The notes under the pieces are model-generated. The model was not told the DNA's origin, ran no database searches, and saw nothing but the letters and a program-made list of their open reading frames with translations. From Owenia fusiformis (taxonomy: Eukaryota > Annelida > Polychaeta > Sabellida > Oweniidae), in the NCBI GenBank assembly GCA_903813345.2, contig CAIIXF020000011.1, positions 30,620,166-30,684,165 on the forward strand: 64,000 bases of DNA, read 5' to 3'. A program made the position numbers and the translations under genes. This document shows positions 26,801-33,400 of this stretch, piece by piece. Each line of letters starts with the position of its first letter. Position 1 is the first letter of the stretch.

Positions 26801-29800
26801 TAACGATTATTGAAACATTTCGTGATCTGGATCATTCTCAAGGATCGTCAACGACATTTATCGACATCAAGAATAAGCCGTACCATTGATTGGACATCAC
26901 TTAAGTATTAAACCTCCTTTATATTATTGTTATATTATTTAGTTTTCAAAGTATAAATATATTGTTATCATATTTTAATTGCTGTTTTTACTTTCTGTTA
27001 TTTTCGTACGTAACACAAGTTTGTTGAGGATTCAAAAATTCTCTGATCAATTTTGCCACTTTTAACTTTTGCAGGTCATATAAAATTAGTAATTTTGCAT
27101 GCAGTTAATTTCTAATTTTATTTACTCTTATTGTGACTGGCAAAATGAATTTTCTCCAGTTGTTTTTCTCAAAGTTGTCTGTTATTTTGAGGTATTTTGT
27201 GACTGTCTCAATGTTAAAATAATAATTTCCAATAATTTCATATCTATGTTTTCAATCATTTTGCAGGTTATCAAAAATTCTAATGAAGTTACTTGCGAAA
27301 GTGCACATACCCTCAGTTTGATCATTTTGGATCTTTAATTGATTCAGCTTCCTTTCAAGTGCAGACTTCAGAGAACCAGCCACTGTAGCTGGTAGGCGTA
27401 TAAGAGGCTCATCTGAGGGTGGTCTGACTGTCGGCTCAGCTATAGGGGCTCTTGGAGGGGGAGGAGCTTGTTCTTGGATTATCTAGAACATATAGGTTTT
27501 AAAAAGATAGAAACCACCAGTCTCAAAAATGGTAACGATAACAATCAGTTAACAAGCTATTAACCGAACTCCCATGCAGTGTCTCGGTATAGACACTGCG
27601 GCAGGCAGATGAAGAAAATCCCCAATATTTGGGGAAAATAATTCCCCTTTTCATCATATATGTGGTCAATTTTCACACAACTTATTAAATATGTATTCAT
27701 AAATGTTCCCCAAATATTATTTTGTCAAAATATTTCAAAATAATTGAAATATGAGAAGAAATCGCGGAAGGAATTCTGAGAAAAAGTTGTGTTGATAATT
27801 GTTTACCGCACGTGTTGTTTATTAGTTAAAATTCGCAATTCAACCAATGAAATTGTCTACATTTTACAATCACGCGACCTGAGCATGGGACTAGAACCAA
27901 TCACGTCAGTTGTTTATTACGAAGTTACCATGCTTACGGTGAGATACCTGCCCGCCGCAGTGATATACCACTGCACGGGAGTTCGGGTATTAACATGCAA
28001 AATGTCACAACCTGCCATTTGTTACAGGCACTGAATGAACACTTATGGTGGTGACAAAATAAGTAATAATCACTAATTAATCTTCAAACCATTTGATGAC
28101 AAAAGCCGTGCCTTGTAAAAAAGTTGTTTGTCGACTTCTATAACCAATCAATATATCTTCTCCTAATAGATGATAGAATTGCATAAATATTTCCATGGGA
28201 ATCGTTTTTACAGATAATTTTACAGATTCAACAATCTTTGTATAAGCCTATACTGTTATGTTACACATCATACCTTTTCTATATCAGTACCATTTTGTTC
28301 AGGTTTCTCAGGTTCTGGGGGTTTTATATTACTGTGTGGTCCCTTTGTACAACCCTGTAAACAGTGTTCATGTATATAAATAATAAGCCTACTTGGTAGT
28401 TCAAGGCTTCTAAGGCCCCATCAAAAGTTTAAACCACTTTTTCCTAATTTCCTGACATCCGAATTAAAGTGTTACAGAAATAAGAGCATCAACCTTTGTC
28501 AATTTAAGGGTACTATACTAGGTAAATTCTGCATTTGAGAACTCTGGGTTATTTCATGGATAATTACTCTGGAAAAGCGTACCTATGATCTTTAAAAGTA
28601 ACTTACAGGAATATTTAGAAACTCTGTAAAATCTGTGCTGCGCCTTTTACAACATGACCAGCCTTTTAGCGCATCATGAAATACTGGTGTCCCTGGGTGA
28701 AATTTACAGGCATCTGCAAGCAAAAGCATGAGTACAATGTAACAAGGCGAAATTATGCAAATTAACAGTGCATAATAATATGAATAGATGTTGATGAAGT
28801 ATAGGGTAACATTAAAACATGTGTCATGGTAAACTAGAAAAGGAAATCAGACTGAAGTACATGTATTGAATTAGAAGCTTTTTATCAAAATGCTTCATGA
28901 TGAAGTTACAACATATAATATTTGTATAACGCATGGAAACTAACTTTAAAAGTGAGCAATGTCATTAGTATTGTGACAATAACGTCCCTTATACCTATTT
29001 ACTACAGGTCGTGTAGACCATTGTTGCCCGATTTATAGCGAAAACATTGACTTTTGCATGTTGGTGATGATGCGCCTTTTTTAGTAGATCTCATATCTTA
29101 GAAGGGTATCAGTTCAAAAAAAATACTAGATGACCTAACATATTTTGCCATGCATTGCGCCTATTCATTTGGCAATTCAGTTGTAAATTTTCTCTTGAAA
29201 AAATAAATCTTCCAAATTTGTTGAGTTTTCTTGCAGAAATCGCTTAATCCCCCCTCCATCCATTTTGTACGATCACTGGACGTGTTAGTGAGCCTAGCCT
29301 ACTACAACCATAGATCCCGGCAAGATTATTTTGTAGTAGAATCAGTAGCTCAATAAATATTCCTCAAGATGAGACACCTCGGAAAATTTCAAATTTTAAA
29401 ATGACGATTGTGGAGCCATTTCTGAAAAATATGTGACAAATCATACCTCATTCGAAGCGTCTTGTTATTCTTTAACTTTTTTATCACCAATGACCATTAT
29501 TCAAGCAATACTGCGTTGATAAGAGGCCAAAATAGTGATATTTTATCGCCGGACTCTTGTCTGTCCAAATCTGAATGTTGCTCCCGTGGTTCCAGAAATG
29601 TGACGTCATCAGTACAATGATATTTGGACACACAAGAGTCCGGATCTCGTGAAAAATATTCGCCGTATTAAAAGTCAAATAACTGCATCCATAGGTTATT
29701 TACTCGAACCAAACAAGTAGAAATAGAAAGATGAAGATCTCAGCTATAAAATAAGTGCAAAATCTGTCACAGGGAAGCAGGTACCGTTTTGTATTAGGAA

Positions 29801-30183
29801 CATTTTGAAAGGTGGTCAATTTTTTTGAAATTTTCCAATTTAGTGTCGTATCTTGTGAATTATTCTTTGAGCCTATGATCCTACTACAAAACAATCTGGC
29901 CAACATCTGTGACTACAACACACGATCTGACTGGCATTTCATTCTCTAAAATATATTAGAAAACTTATGCCAACCAATTTTTTATCAATTTTTTTTAGAA
30001 AAAATTATTCAAAACTGACGCTGACTGAAAAAGAATTTCCTTTCTACCACTTTGTGAACAATCTTAGAAGTTCAAATTTTCAATAATTATTCAATATACT
30101 TTCATGATTTATAGCTTACCGTCTGAATTGTTTGATTCGTCATACTTTTGACCACAGGTTCTGTTATAACACTGGAGAGACAT
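11835..30183 (-). CDS. CHORDC1: CHORD-containing protein 1 (morgana/CHP-1), nine coding exons
   Basis: HSP90 co-chaperone of the CHORD-CHORD-CS architecture. Coding exons in transcript order (minus strand): 30183-30120, 28713-28607, 28354-28274, 27482-27311, 19923-19865, 19131-19061, 18756-18654, 12610-12419, 11999-11835. All nine have AG/GT borders and the phases join exactly to 337 codons plus stop; the human protein has 332 residues. CHORD I (residues ~5-66) shows [33 protein letters not shown] and GCTKGPH. CHORD II (~155-216) shows [20 protein letters not shown] and GCTSGKH. The CS domain (~226-310) shows [17 protein letters not shown] and [13 protein letters not shown]. Each CHORD binds two zinc ions through conserved Cys/His; the CS domain contacts HSP90. 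The acidic, proline-rich linker (APPPPRAP) lies in exon 4. Intron 4 is swollen by a gypsy element and intron 7 hosts a receptor gene. It shares a promoter gap with the CIN85/CD2AP gene. Confidence 0.96.
13563..14069. mobile_element. TIR element with 3 bp AAT duplication
   Basis: A 507 bp segment bounded by perfect 14 bp inverted repeats GGAGAGGTTAAGCT (13563-13576) and AGCTTAACCTCTCC (14056-14069), each flanked outside by AAT. A 3 bp target duplication suggests a PIF/Harbinger-like origin. Inside, an open frame (13601-13816, plus) would encode a hydrophobic stretch ([17 protein letters not shown]) followed by a short soluble part. I do not recognise it and it may be fortuitous. Lies in CHORDC1 intron 7. 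Confidence 0.7.
14487..14640. repeat. Dispersed MITE, TATGTCACCAC family (copy 1)
   Basis: Contains AACATGCAAAATGTCATCACCTGCCATTTG at one end in broken form and a perfect terminal palindrome TATGTCACCAC-TTGT-GTGGTGACATA at 14587-14613. Related copies occur at about 27991-28065, 35926-36045 and 40235-40330, with partial matches elsewhere, always in introns. No coding capacity. Confidence 0.6.
15399..16727 (-). CDS. Intronless nicotinic-type Cys-loop ligand-gated ion channel subunit
   Basis: A complete 442-residue subunit in one exon. An upstream in-frame Met at 16769 exists, but the Met at 16727 starts directly with a signal peptide ([15 protein letters not shown]), so I prefer it. The ligand-binding domain has N-glycosylation sites (NTT, NLT, NIS) and loop [12 protein letters not shown]. 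The Cys-loop [15 protein letters not shown] has the standard 13-residue spacing. Loop B is GSWTHTG, and loop C has vicinal cysteines YVCCHELY, as in alpha-type subunits. Four membrane segments follow, with a roughly 100-residue M3-M4 loop; the protein ends [11 protein letters not shown]2 is unusual: [20 protein letters not shown] has no Glu at -1' or 20' and has Pro at 2'. It lies wholly inside CHORDC1 intron 7 on the same strand, which suggests a retroposed copy. A TTTATT at 15114-15119 (AATAAA on minus) could end the transcript. Partner subunits and ion selectivity are unknown. Confidence 0.93.
   Translation of the reverse strand: MNFRLVFVVTVLTYGQCSNGEQWDRDLQKALFKDYVASTRPHLNTTTNLTMGMTVRNLLHVHERSRAIKLKVWFRFFWNDERLRWDPKDYGNISILHFPTADLWTPDIVLYNNVNEDYTSLQDYSREVPVIVYNNGDIRWYFPGVIETNCPIDITMFPFDTQHCIVYFGSWTHTGKEIDTYPQDPKQDGENFAEPSGEWIFENYEAKRNAVKYVCCHELYVDVEYTLTLRRKPLFYITTLILPCLFLHILSTLGFLMPIESGSRAPLAIMVLLSMTVLQITVSSTISIQSDNVPLITQFIGFILLMMTLNVMLTIFSLNVHFNNHPRKTGPESKRFKVLKNIGRALGVSFEDNVSSARSVCNSETRPSANGFDQLHIESFDSDNACNVSKLTKLELRAFRPSADCVKKFWMKVAMVTDRIFALIFFVSSIVAFSLIFSQLLR
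16770..18653. other. CHORDC1 intron 7, distal part, no feature recognised
   Basis: AT-rich intronic sequence that would also hold any promoter of the intronless receptor gene. I saw no clear TATA-initiator arrangement or transposon ends. A minus-strand frame at 17605-17838 ends at a GTAAGT-like site, but it has no recognisable homology and no phase partner in CHORDC1. Confidence 0.4.
20107..20876 (+). repeat. 5' long terminal repeat
   Basis: 770 bp, TG...CA bounded. It contains a TATATAATG promoter-like box near 20387 and, at about 20560-20655, four to five 20-25 bp tandem repeats of GGATTATCATAAACATTTGT type. A 62-codon open frame lies over these repeats in both LTRs and is not considered a gene. 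Confidence 0.95.
20882..20899 (+). promoter_or_regulatory. Primer binding site complementary to tRNA-Pro
   Basis: The 18 bases TGGGGGCTCGTCCGGGAT start 5 bp after the LTR end. They equal the tRNA-Pro primer-binding sequence known from other LTR elements, starting TGG as expected for pairing with a CCA tail. Minus-strand DNA synthesis would begin here. Confidence 0.85.
20989..21588 (+). CDS. gag: Gypsy Gag, N-terminal part (frame ends early)
   Basis: Starts at the ATG in GAAAATGAGTTTTG. Residues 1-65 form a small acidic/helical region. Residues ~70-155 form a long charged helix built of repeated LREKELQNE / LREQEIQKE units, probably a coiled coil or single alpha-helix used for Gag assembly. 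The zero frame runs off into unrelated sequence after about 21540, and the capsid region continues in the -1 frame. That may be an inactivating single-base change or a frameshift site. No canonical slippery heptamer is obvious. Confidence 0.8.
   Translation: MSFEVETFLEAPSLEEFDDLKKTELLAIAKHVGLSVKSSYNKGTIKNFVLQYLVAESLLPEEPAQHVEHTDPIRLKELELREKELQNERELREKELEIQKEREIRELREKELQNEKEIRLREQEMQNEKEIRLREQEIQKEVELKRLEFEAQSKTDEHATMHQHFENRFDASKFLKFVPKFQEKMLINTLHILKKSLRA
21615..25994 (+). CDS. pol: Gypsy Gag C-terminus - protease - integrase - RT - RNase H
   Basis: An open frame of 1,459 codons, open in this frame from about 21540. Order: capsid C-terminal part (residues 1-150); CCHC zinc knuckle [14 protein letters not shown] (from residue ~195); aspartic protease DTGAS (~282). 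The integrase HHCC zinc finger follows ([11 protein letters not shown]...CRSCHTCQ, ~600-645), then the DDE core with IDCVGP, SDQGSNF and SQGALERYH (~670-780). RT has [27 protein letters not shown] and catalytic YIDD (~1194). RNase H has VDASD (~1343), IEKECLAL and TDHNPL. All catalytic residues I looked for are present. Integrase lies upstream of RT, and there is no env-like frame. The pre-stop motif [15 protein letters not shown] is typical of gypsy RNase H ends. Confidence 0.96.
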   Translation: MLQSVFIGKASEIFASLSAEACSDYDLIKNAILKAYELVPEAYRQKFRNAHKQSDQTHVEFAREQEQLFDRWLVSKDVSEEFKKLRELMLIEQFKNCVQYYIRTYLDEHKVETLSQAATLSDDYALTHKGSFIKGNPNSNFRGYHGNKPSYDSKSNQSSPSNTSNKAKDQSNSSQSSSSKSDQSNSSGPKSNVTCNYCKKPGHLISECYRIKNRREMSGSAHSNGCATVPISRKPIVWDSYTHTEKSTHSDIMEDYKPFMSEGSVSLSSDDTNSKPVKILRDTGASQTLLLEGVLPLSEESFTGTHILMQGIELGFTKVPLHRIHITSELVKGPVIVGVRPQLPVEGVALLLGNDLAGGKVSLDPIVSDQPCSIEDSVQEDSDIYPACAVTRAMAKKLADSGDSSVGDDFDSGFLSSLFDDECHSPLVKDDPYPILKANSSLKQPSVRAKQSSIEANSSLKKPIARGDSPSEQDHYFNAVSPALASPDEVSSSSASVHEVSSPPCSEVSSSISDSDSLKNDPHSKHMLIYEQEHDPSLIDLHKRCLTIDEADKVPVCFYKKDGILMRKWRPPEASPEDDWAIVHQIIVPKSYHKEILSLAHDSPMAGHLGVTKTYHKILNHFYWPKLKQDVQEYCRSCHTCQMVGKPNQKIPTAPLHPIPAFDEPFSKVLIDCVGPLPKTKSGNQYLLTILCMATRFPEAIPLRNIKAKNIVKSLIKFFTLVGLPKDLQSDQGSNFMSGLFQQVMDTLGIKQCKSSAYHPESQGALERYHQTLKTMIRAFCFEYEKDWDEGIPLLLFATREAKQESLGFSPFELVFGHSVRGPLKLLKEKWLTETERFNLLNYVTGFKERLSKACEIAKENLLKSQDKMKTWYDRKVKERSFQPGDKVLILLPLQTNPLQAKFFGPYVVDSKVNDLNYIVKTPDRRKETQLCHINMMKRYFQPDKEHDSVKPVVTLAPALVKETDLQDSDDINCTDLDYEDIKGLSRLKNSEVLSNLDHKLHHVTNDQKRQVTDLIHEFTDIFSDVPTKTSIAYHDVEVQDVTPIKQHAYRVNPSKSEDLRAEVNYMLENDIIEKSNSPWSSPAFIVPKSNGGRRLVVNYIKVNRVTKTDSYPIPRIDDCIDKIGTAKYVSKFDLLKGFLGVPLTERAKQVSAFVTPDGLYQFKVMPFGMKNAPATFQRMMNGLLADLENTGVYIDDVIVYSDTFDEHMCLLRKLFERISLANLTINLAKSEFCKATVEYLGHVVGQGHVKPVSAKVESIIQLPAPTNKKELMRSLGMAGFYRKFCPNFSSIALPLTNLLGKNIKYVWSEQCHTAFDKIKAILSEQPVLVAPDFSKPFKIQVDASDVGMGAVLLQEKDGIDHPVCYYSKKFDKHQKNYSTIEKECLALLLSLQHFEVYVSAPVHAVTVFTDHNPLTFLHRMKNKNRRLLRWSLLLSEYNLDIRHIKGKDNLIADTLSRV
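26246..27015 (+). repeat. 3' long terminal repeat
   Basis: 770 bp, apparently identical to the 5' LTR, including the internal tandem repeats and TATA-like box. It is preceded directly by the polypurine tract AAGGAGGGAGG (26235-26245), which would prime plus-strand synthesis. Followed by the CAAG target duplicate. Confidence 0.95.
27564..27987. mobile_element. MITE with long imperfect TIRs, flanked by TATTAA
   Basis: Left end CCGAACTCCCATGCAGTG and right end CACTGCACGGGAGTTCGG are inverted repeats extending imperfectly for about 45 bp, including CTGCGGCAGGCAG / CTGCCCGCCGCAG. TATTAA lies outside both ends (27558-27563 and 27988-27993). TTAA-containing flanks suggest a piggyBac-like mechanism. 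The left arm also holds a hairpin AGTGTCT..AGACACT. Non-coding; CHORDC1 intron 3. Confidence 0.65.
27991..28065. repeat. TATGTCACCAC-family repeat (partial copy)
   Basis: TTAACATGCAAAATGTCACAACCTGCCATTTG, broken here by family differences, then ATGGTGGTGACAAAAT. It matches the element at 14487-14640 and adjoins the MITE that ends at 27987. Confidence 0.5.
29549..29643. repeat. Inverted repeat with 22 bp arms around a TGACGTCA site
   Basis: Arms 29549-29570 (CCGGACTCTTGTCTGTCCAA...) and 29622-29643 are complementary with one mismatch. The 51 bp loop contains the palindromic CRE octamer TGACGTCA (29601-29608). It lies in CHORDC1 intron 1, about 500 bp from the shared promoter, and could be a foldback MITE or a regulatory element. 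Confidence 0.6.
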
Positions 30184-30485
30184 TTTTCTTCACGAATTTT
30201 CTGGAACGGAAGTGGAAATTTATTCACCTCAATATTTTTTTAGTTATTATTAGCGTGCATACAGTGTATTTTGAAACCATGGCATCAAATAATTTAAATT
30301 CTCGTACTATTTTGTCAATTTTCTATTTTATAAGCCTGTATTGTCGATAAGTTTGAGTTAAAATGACAAGGAACTTGGTCACGTGATCACCGCCATATTT
30401 GTCGACTGCACGCAAAGTTTCAGGAAGTGTTTACATTTTCGTTAAATGTGTCATATTCGATAAAGTTGTATGAATAAAAGTTGAA
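30184..30485. promoter_or_regulatory. Bidirectional promoter gap, CHORDC1 / CIN85-CD2AP
   Basis: 302 bp between the CHORDC1 start codon (minus) and the start codon of the plus-strand SH3 gene. It contains a heat-shock element (30189-30206), an ETS core CGGAAGTG (30207-30214), the E-box/CLEAR-type octamer TCACGTGA (30379-30386), a YY1-like CGCCATATTT (30391-30400) and a second ETS-like CAGGAAGTG (30421-30429). No TATA box is placed obviously for either gene. Such motif sets are typical of TATA-less bidirectional promoters; actual start sites are not visible. Confidence 0.75.
30189..30206. promoter_or_regulatory. Perfect four-unit heat-shock element
   Basis: Reads TTC-AC-GAA-TT-TTC-TG-GAA on the plus strand: four alternating nGAAn pentamers with exact 2 bp spacers, the consensus site of the HSF trimer. 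It begins 6 bp upstream of the CHORDC1 ATG, so it lies in the 5' UTR or very near an unusually close start site. Confidence 0.8.
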
Positions 30486-33400
30486 ATGGGTAAGTAAAGT
30501 AACATTTATTTTATCTACTACTGCTAATTTATATGACTTAAAACGAGGTACAAAGTCGAATATTTGTTTTGAAAACTGAAAACCTGACAAATTTGAAAGA
30601 ATATTTTTTATTTTTTTCAAAAAAAAAGAATCATTGAATTCTTATTGATCAGTGTCTCATGGTGAACCTGGATTGGTCATTCAAGGACGTAAGTTCTTAA
30701 CGACATGCTGATACCCTTATCGCATCCTACGACCCCTTTAGATTGTGGTCGTACGCGCGTATAATTGGTCAGTCAATGTTTTTACAAAGTTGGAGAAAAT
30801 ACTACGCATTGCGCACCTAAATGACCTACCTCGATACATTCCTTAGTATTTTAGAATTCTTTTTATGTTGTTAGATCGCCAATTGTATGGGTTTATCGGC
30901 AGAACGAAGAGAAGGGGAATTCCCCAGGGATTTCCCTTATGACTGGTGCATGCCGGGAACTGAATGGAGGAATTTGACGTTTGAAATAAGTTAATATTAC
31001 ACGCAAATATTGCTATCAAAAACGAAAACCTCGCGATTCAAGTTTTTGTTGTTCTTTAATGTACTTGTAATGATAGCAATTGCAAATGCACACGTGAAAT
31101 AAAAACAGCAACTTCTCAGGAAGAGTTTGAAATTTTCAAGATTCTCAAATTTTGGGAAAATTTAAGTTCACTGTCACCTGTACTCTACTTGGTTAAAGTT
31201 AATCCATGACCATAAATGTATACTCAAAGAAGACACCAAGTTGACAGTCGATTAATCAACACTTGGAGGAAGTGTAAGTTGTCACACTATTTTTTGTGAC
31301 TGAAAAATTTCCCTGCTCATTACCCTAATTTCCTGATTTTGTAGAGCTGGCATCAAATGTCGGAATGGTCGATTGTCAGTCGAATGCTCTCTGCGACACC
31401 CATGTCGACACAACGCCTCTTGATCGACAGGCGGAACTCAAGCTATTTCCCTATGAATTAAAATCTTTGTTACTACCTGCTGTATGGTATATTATAGTGA
31501 AGTTTTACCGCCTACATTTTCAATTTGTCTTTTTTGTTTTGATCGACTTCCTGCTCTTGAATTAGGTCTTGGTGCCCCTTGAGATTTACCCTCGAGCCGG
31601 AAATAACAACAGAAATCGTAGTTTTATGTCTATTTATTGCTTTTTCGTCAAAGTCTGATACTTAAACATGGTTTACCTGTAAGTTAAATATAAAACATAC
31701 AACTGATGATGACTATTGTGTAGAGCTGGCATCAAATGTCGGAATGGTCGATTGTCAGTCGAATGCTCTCTGCGACACCCATGTCGACACAACGCCTCTT
31801 GATCGACAGTCGGAACTCACAACATAATAAGCCATTTCCCTATGAATTAAAATCTTTGTTACTACCTGCTGTATGGTGTATTTTAGTGAAGTTTTACCGC
31901 CTACATTTTCAAATTTTCTTTTTTGTTTTGATCGACTTCCTGCTCTCGAATTAGGTCTCGGGGCCCCTCGAGATTTACCCTCGAGATTTATTTTCAATGG
32001 CTGCCCGGAAATAACAACAGAAATCGTAGTTTTATGTCTATTTATTGCTTTTTCGTCAAAGTCTGATACTTGAACATGGTTTACCTGTAAGTTAAATATA
32101 AAACATACAACTGAGGATGACTATTGTGCATCACTGATCACTATCACTGATGTGCACACAGTTCTAATGAGCCTACATACGCCTTTTATGATAAATATGG
32201 TCTCAAGAAAACACAAAGTTCAATGCATTAGTTTTGATTATTTACATAACAAGATAATATAATATAACTATATTTATTTATGCTTTGGGTTAAACTTTTT
32301 TCATTTTTTTGATTCCCTCCACTTTGCACTCAATAGAGATTGGTTCTTCCAATATTGATATTCAAAAATTATTCCAGTATCCAGTATTTAATGGTTTCGG
32401 TCCACTTTAAATATATAATTTTTCGAGATGCTGTCTACTAAAGAGTACATGCTTCTGTTCATCTGCCTGTCTTGACAATAACTCAAATACTTATTGTCAG
32501 ATTTTCAATTTTATATGCTAGTGTATTTTCTGTTAACAGTGGAAGCAGTGGTTGAATTTGATTACACTGCTGAGCAGGATGATGAACTGAGTCTTAAAGT
32601 TGGACAAAGGATCAAAAATGTCATCAAGCAAGAAGGAGGCTGGTGGGAGGGGGAATGCAATGGCAAAAAGGGCATGTTCCCAGATAACTTTGTCAAGGTA
32701 AGTTCTTAGTTTTGCTTAAACCAAAATAATTCATGAAGATTTCAAAGGTAAAATACATGTATATCAAGGATGTTTTAAGATCACACCAGGGACATTTAAT
32801 TTCAAATCAAACCAGGTATCTAAGAGATTCTAACAGGAACAAGGAAGATCAGACCAGAGACATTTCTCTGGGACTGCAATGTATTAGATCAAATCAGGGG
32901 CATCTGAGATCAAATCATGTGCCTGCCTGAAAATAAACAAAAACATTATTAGGATCATATTTCCTGATAACTTATGAAACCTGCTATTGAAAGTAAGAAT
33001 GAAACATAAGGCCGATAGCCTTTAAGTGGGCTAGAACATTAGATTTGTCAAGCTTATCATGGAAAGTACCATATTTAAATATCAGGTGTGTATACCGCTT
33101 GAGAATTATCTATTTTGAATCAGTTCAGATCTATTTTTGCAATAAAAAATAAGAACATTTTTCTGCTTTGATTGTTGAGGCTGCTATATTAGTCTTTAAA
33201 TATCTAATAAGAATGCAAAATTGTACATTCATATTTGCCAGAAACACAGAACAGGAGTATACTAACTGGAAAGTGCCCTTTGCAAAATTACAATATTTTT
33301 TTATATGCTGTAGTCATCAAGCCCAATTCAATCACTGTCACCATCTGAGTCATCATTTATCATTTACTTGTCAAAACCATAAAGCCATTGGTCTGGGATA

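Larger units (their letters stand above)
20107..27015 (+). mobile_element. Ty3/gypsy LTR retrotransposon, Gmr1-like (integrase before RT)
   Basis: A 6,909 bp element in CHORDC1 intron 4, antisense to the host gene. Two 770 bp LTRs start TGTTACAG and end GTAACA, and a 4 bp CAAG duplication flanks it (20103-20106 and 27016-27019). Domain order is Gag, protease, integrase, reverse transcriptase, RNase H. That is the order of Gmr1-type gypsy elements rather than the usual gypsy RT-RH-IN order. The two LTRs show no difference that I can see, so the insertion is recent. The only obvious lesion is a frame change within gag. Confidence 0.96.
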
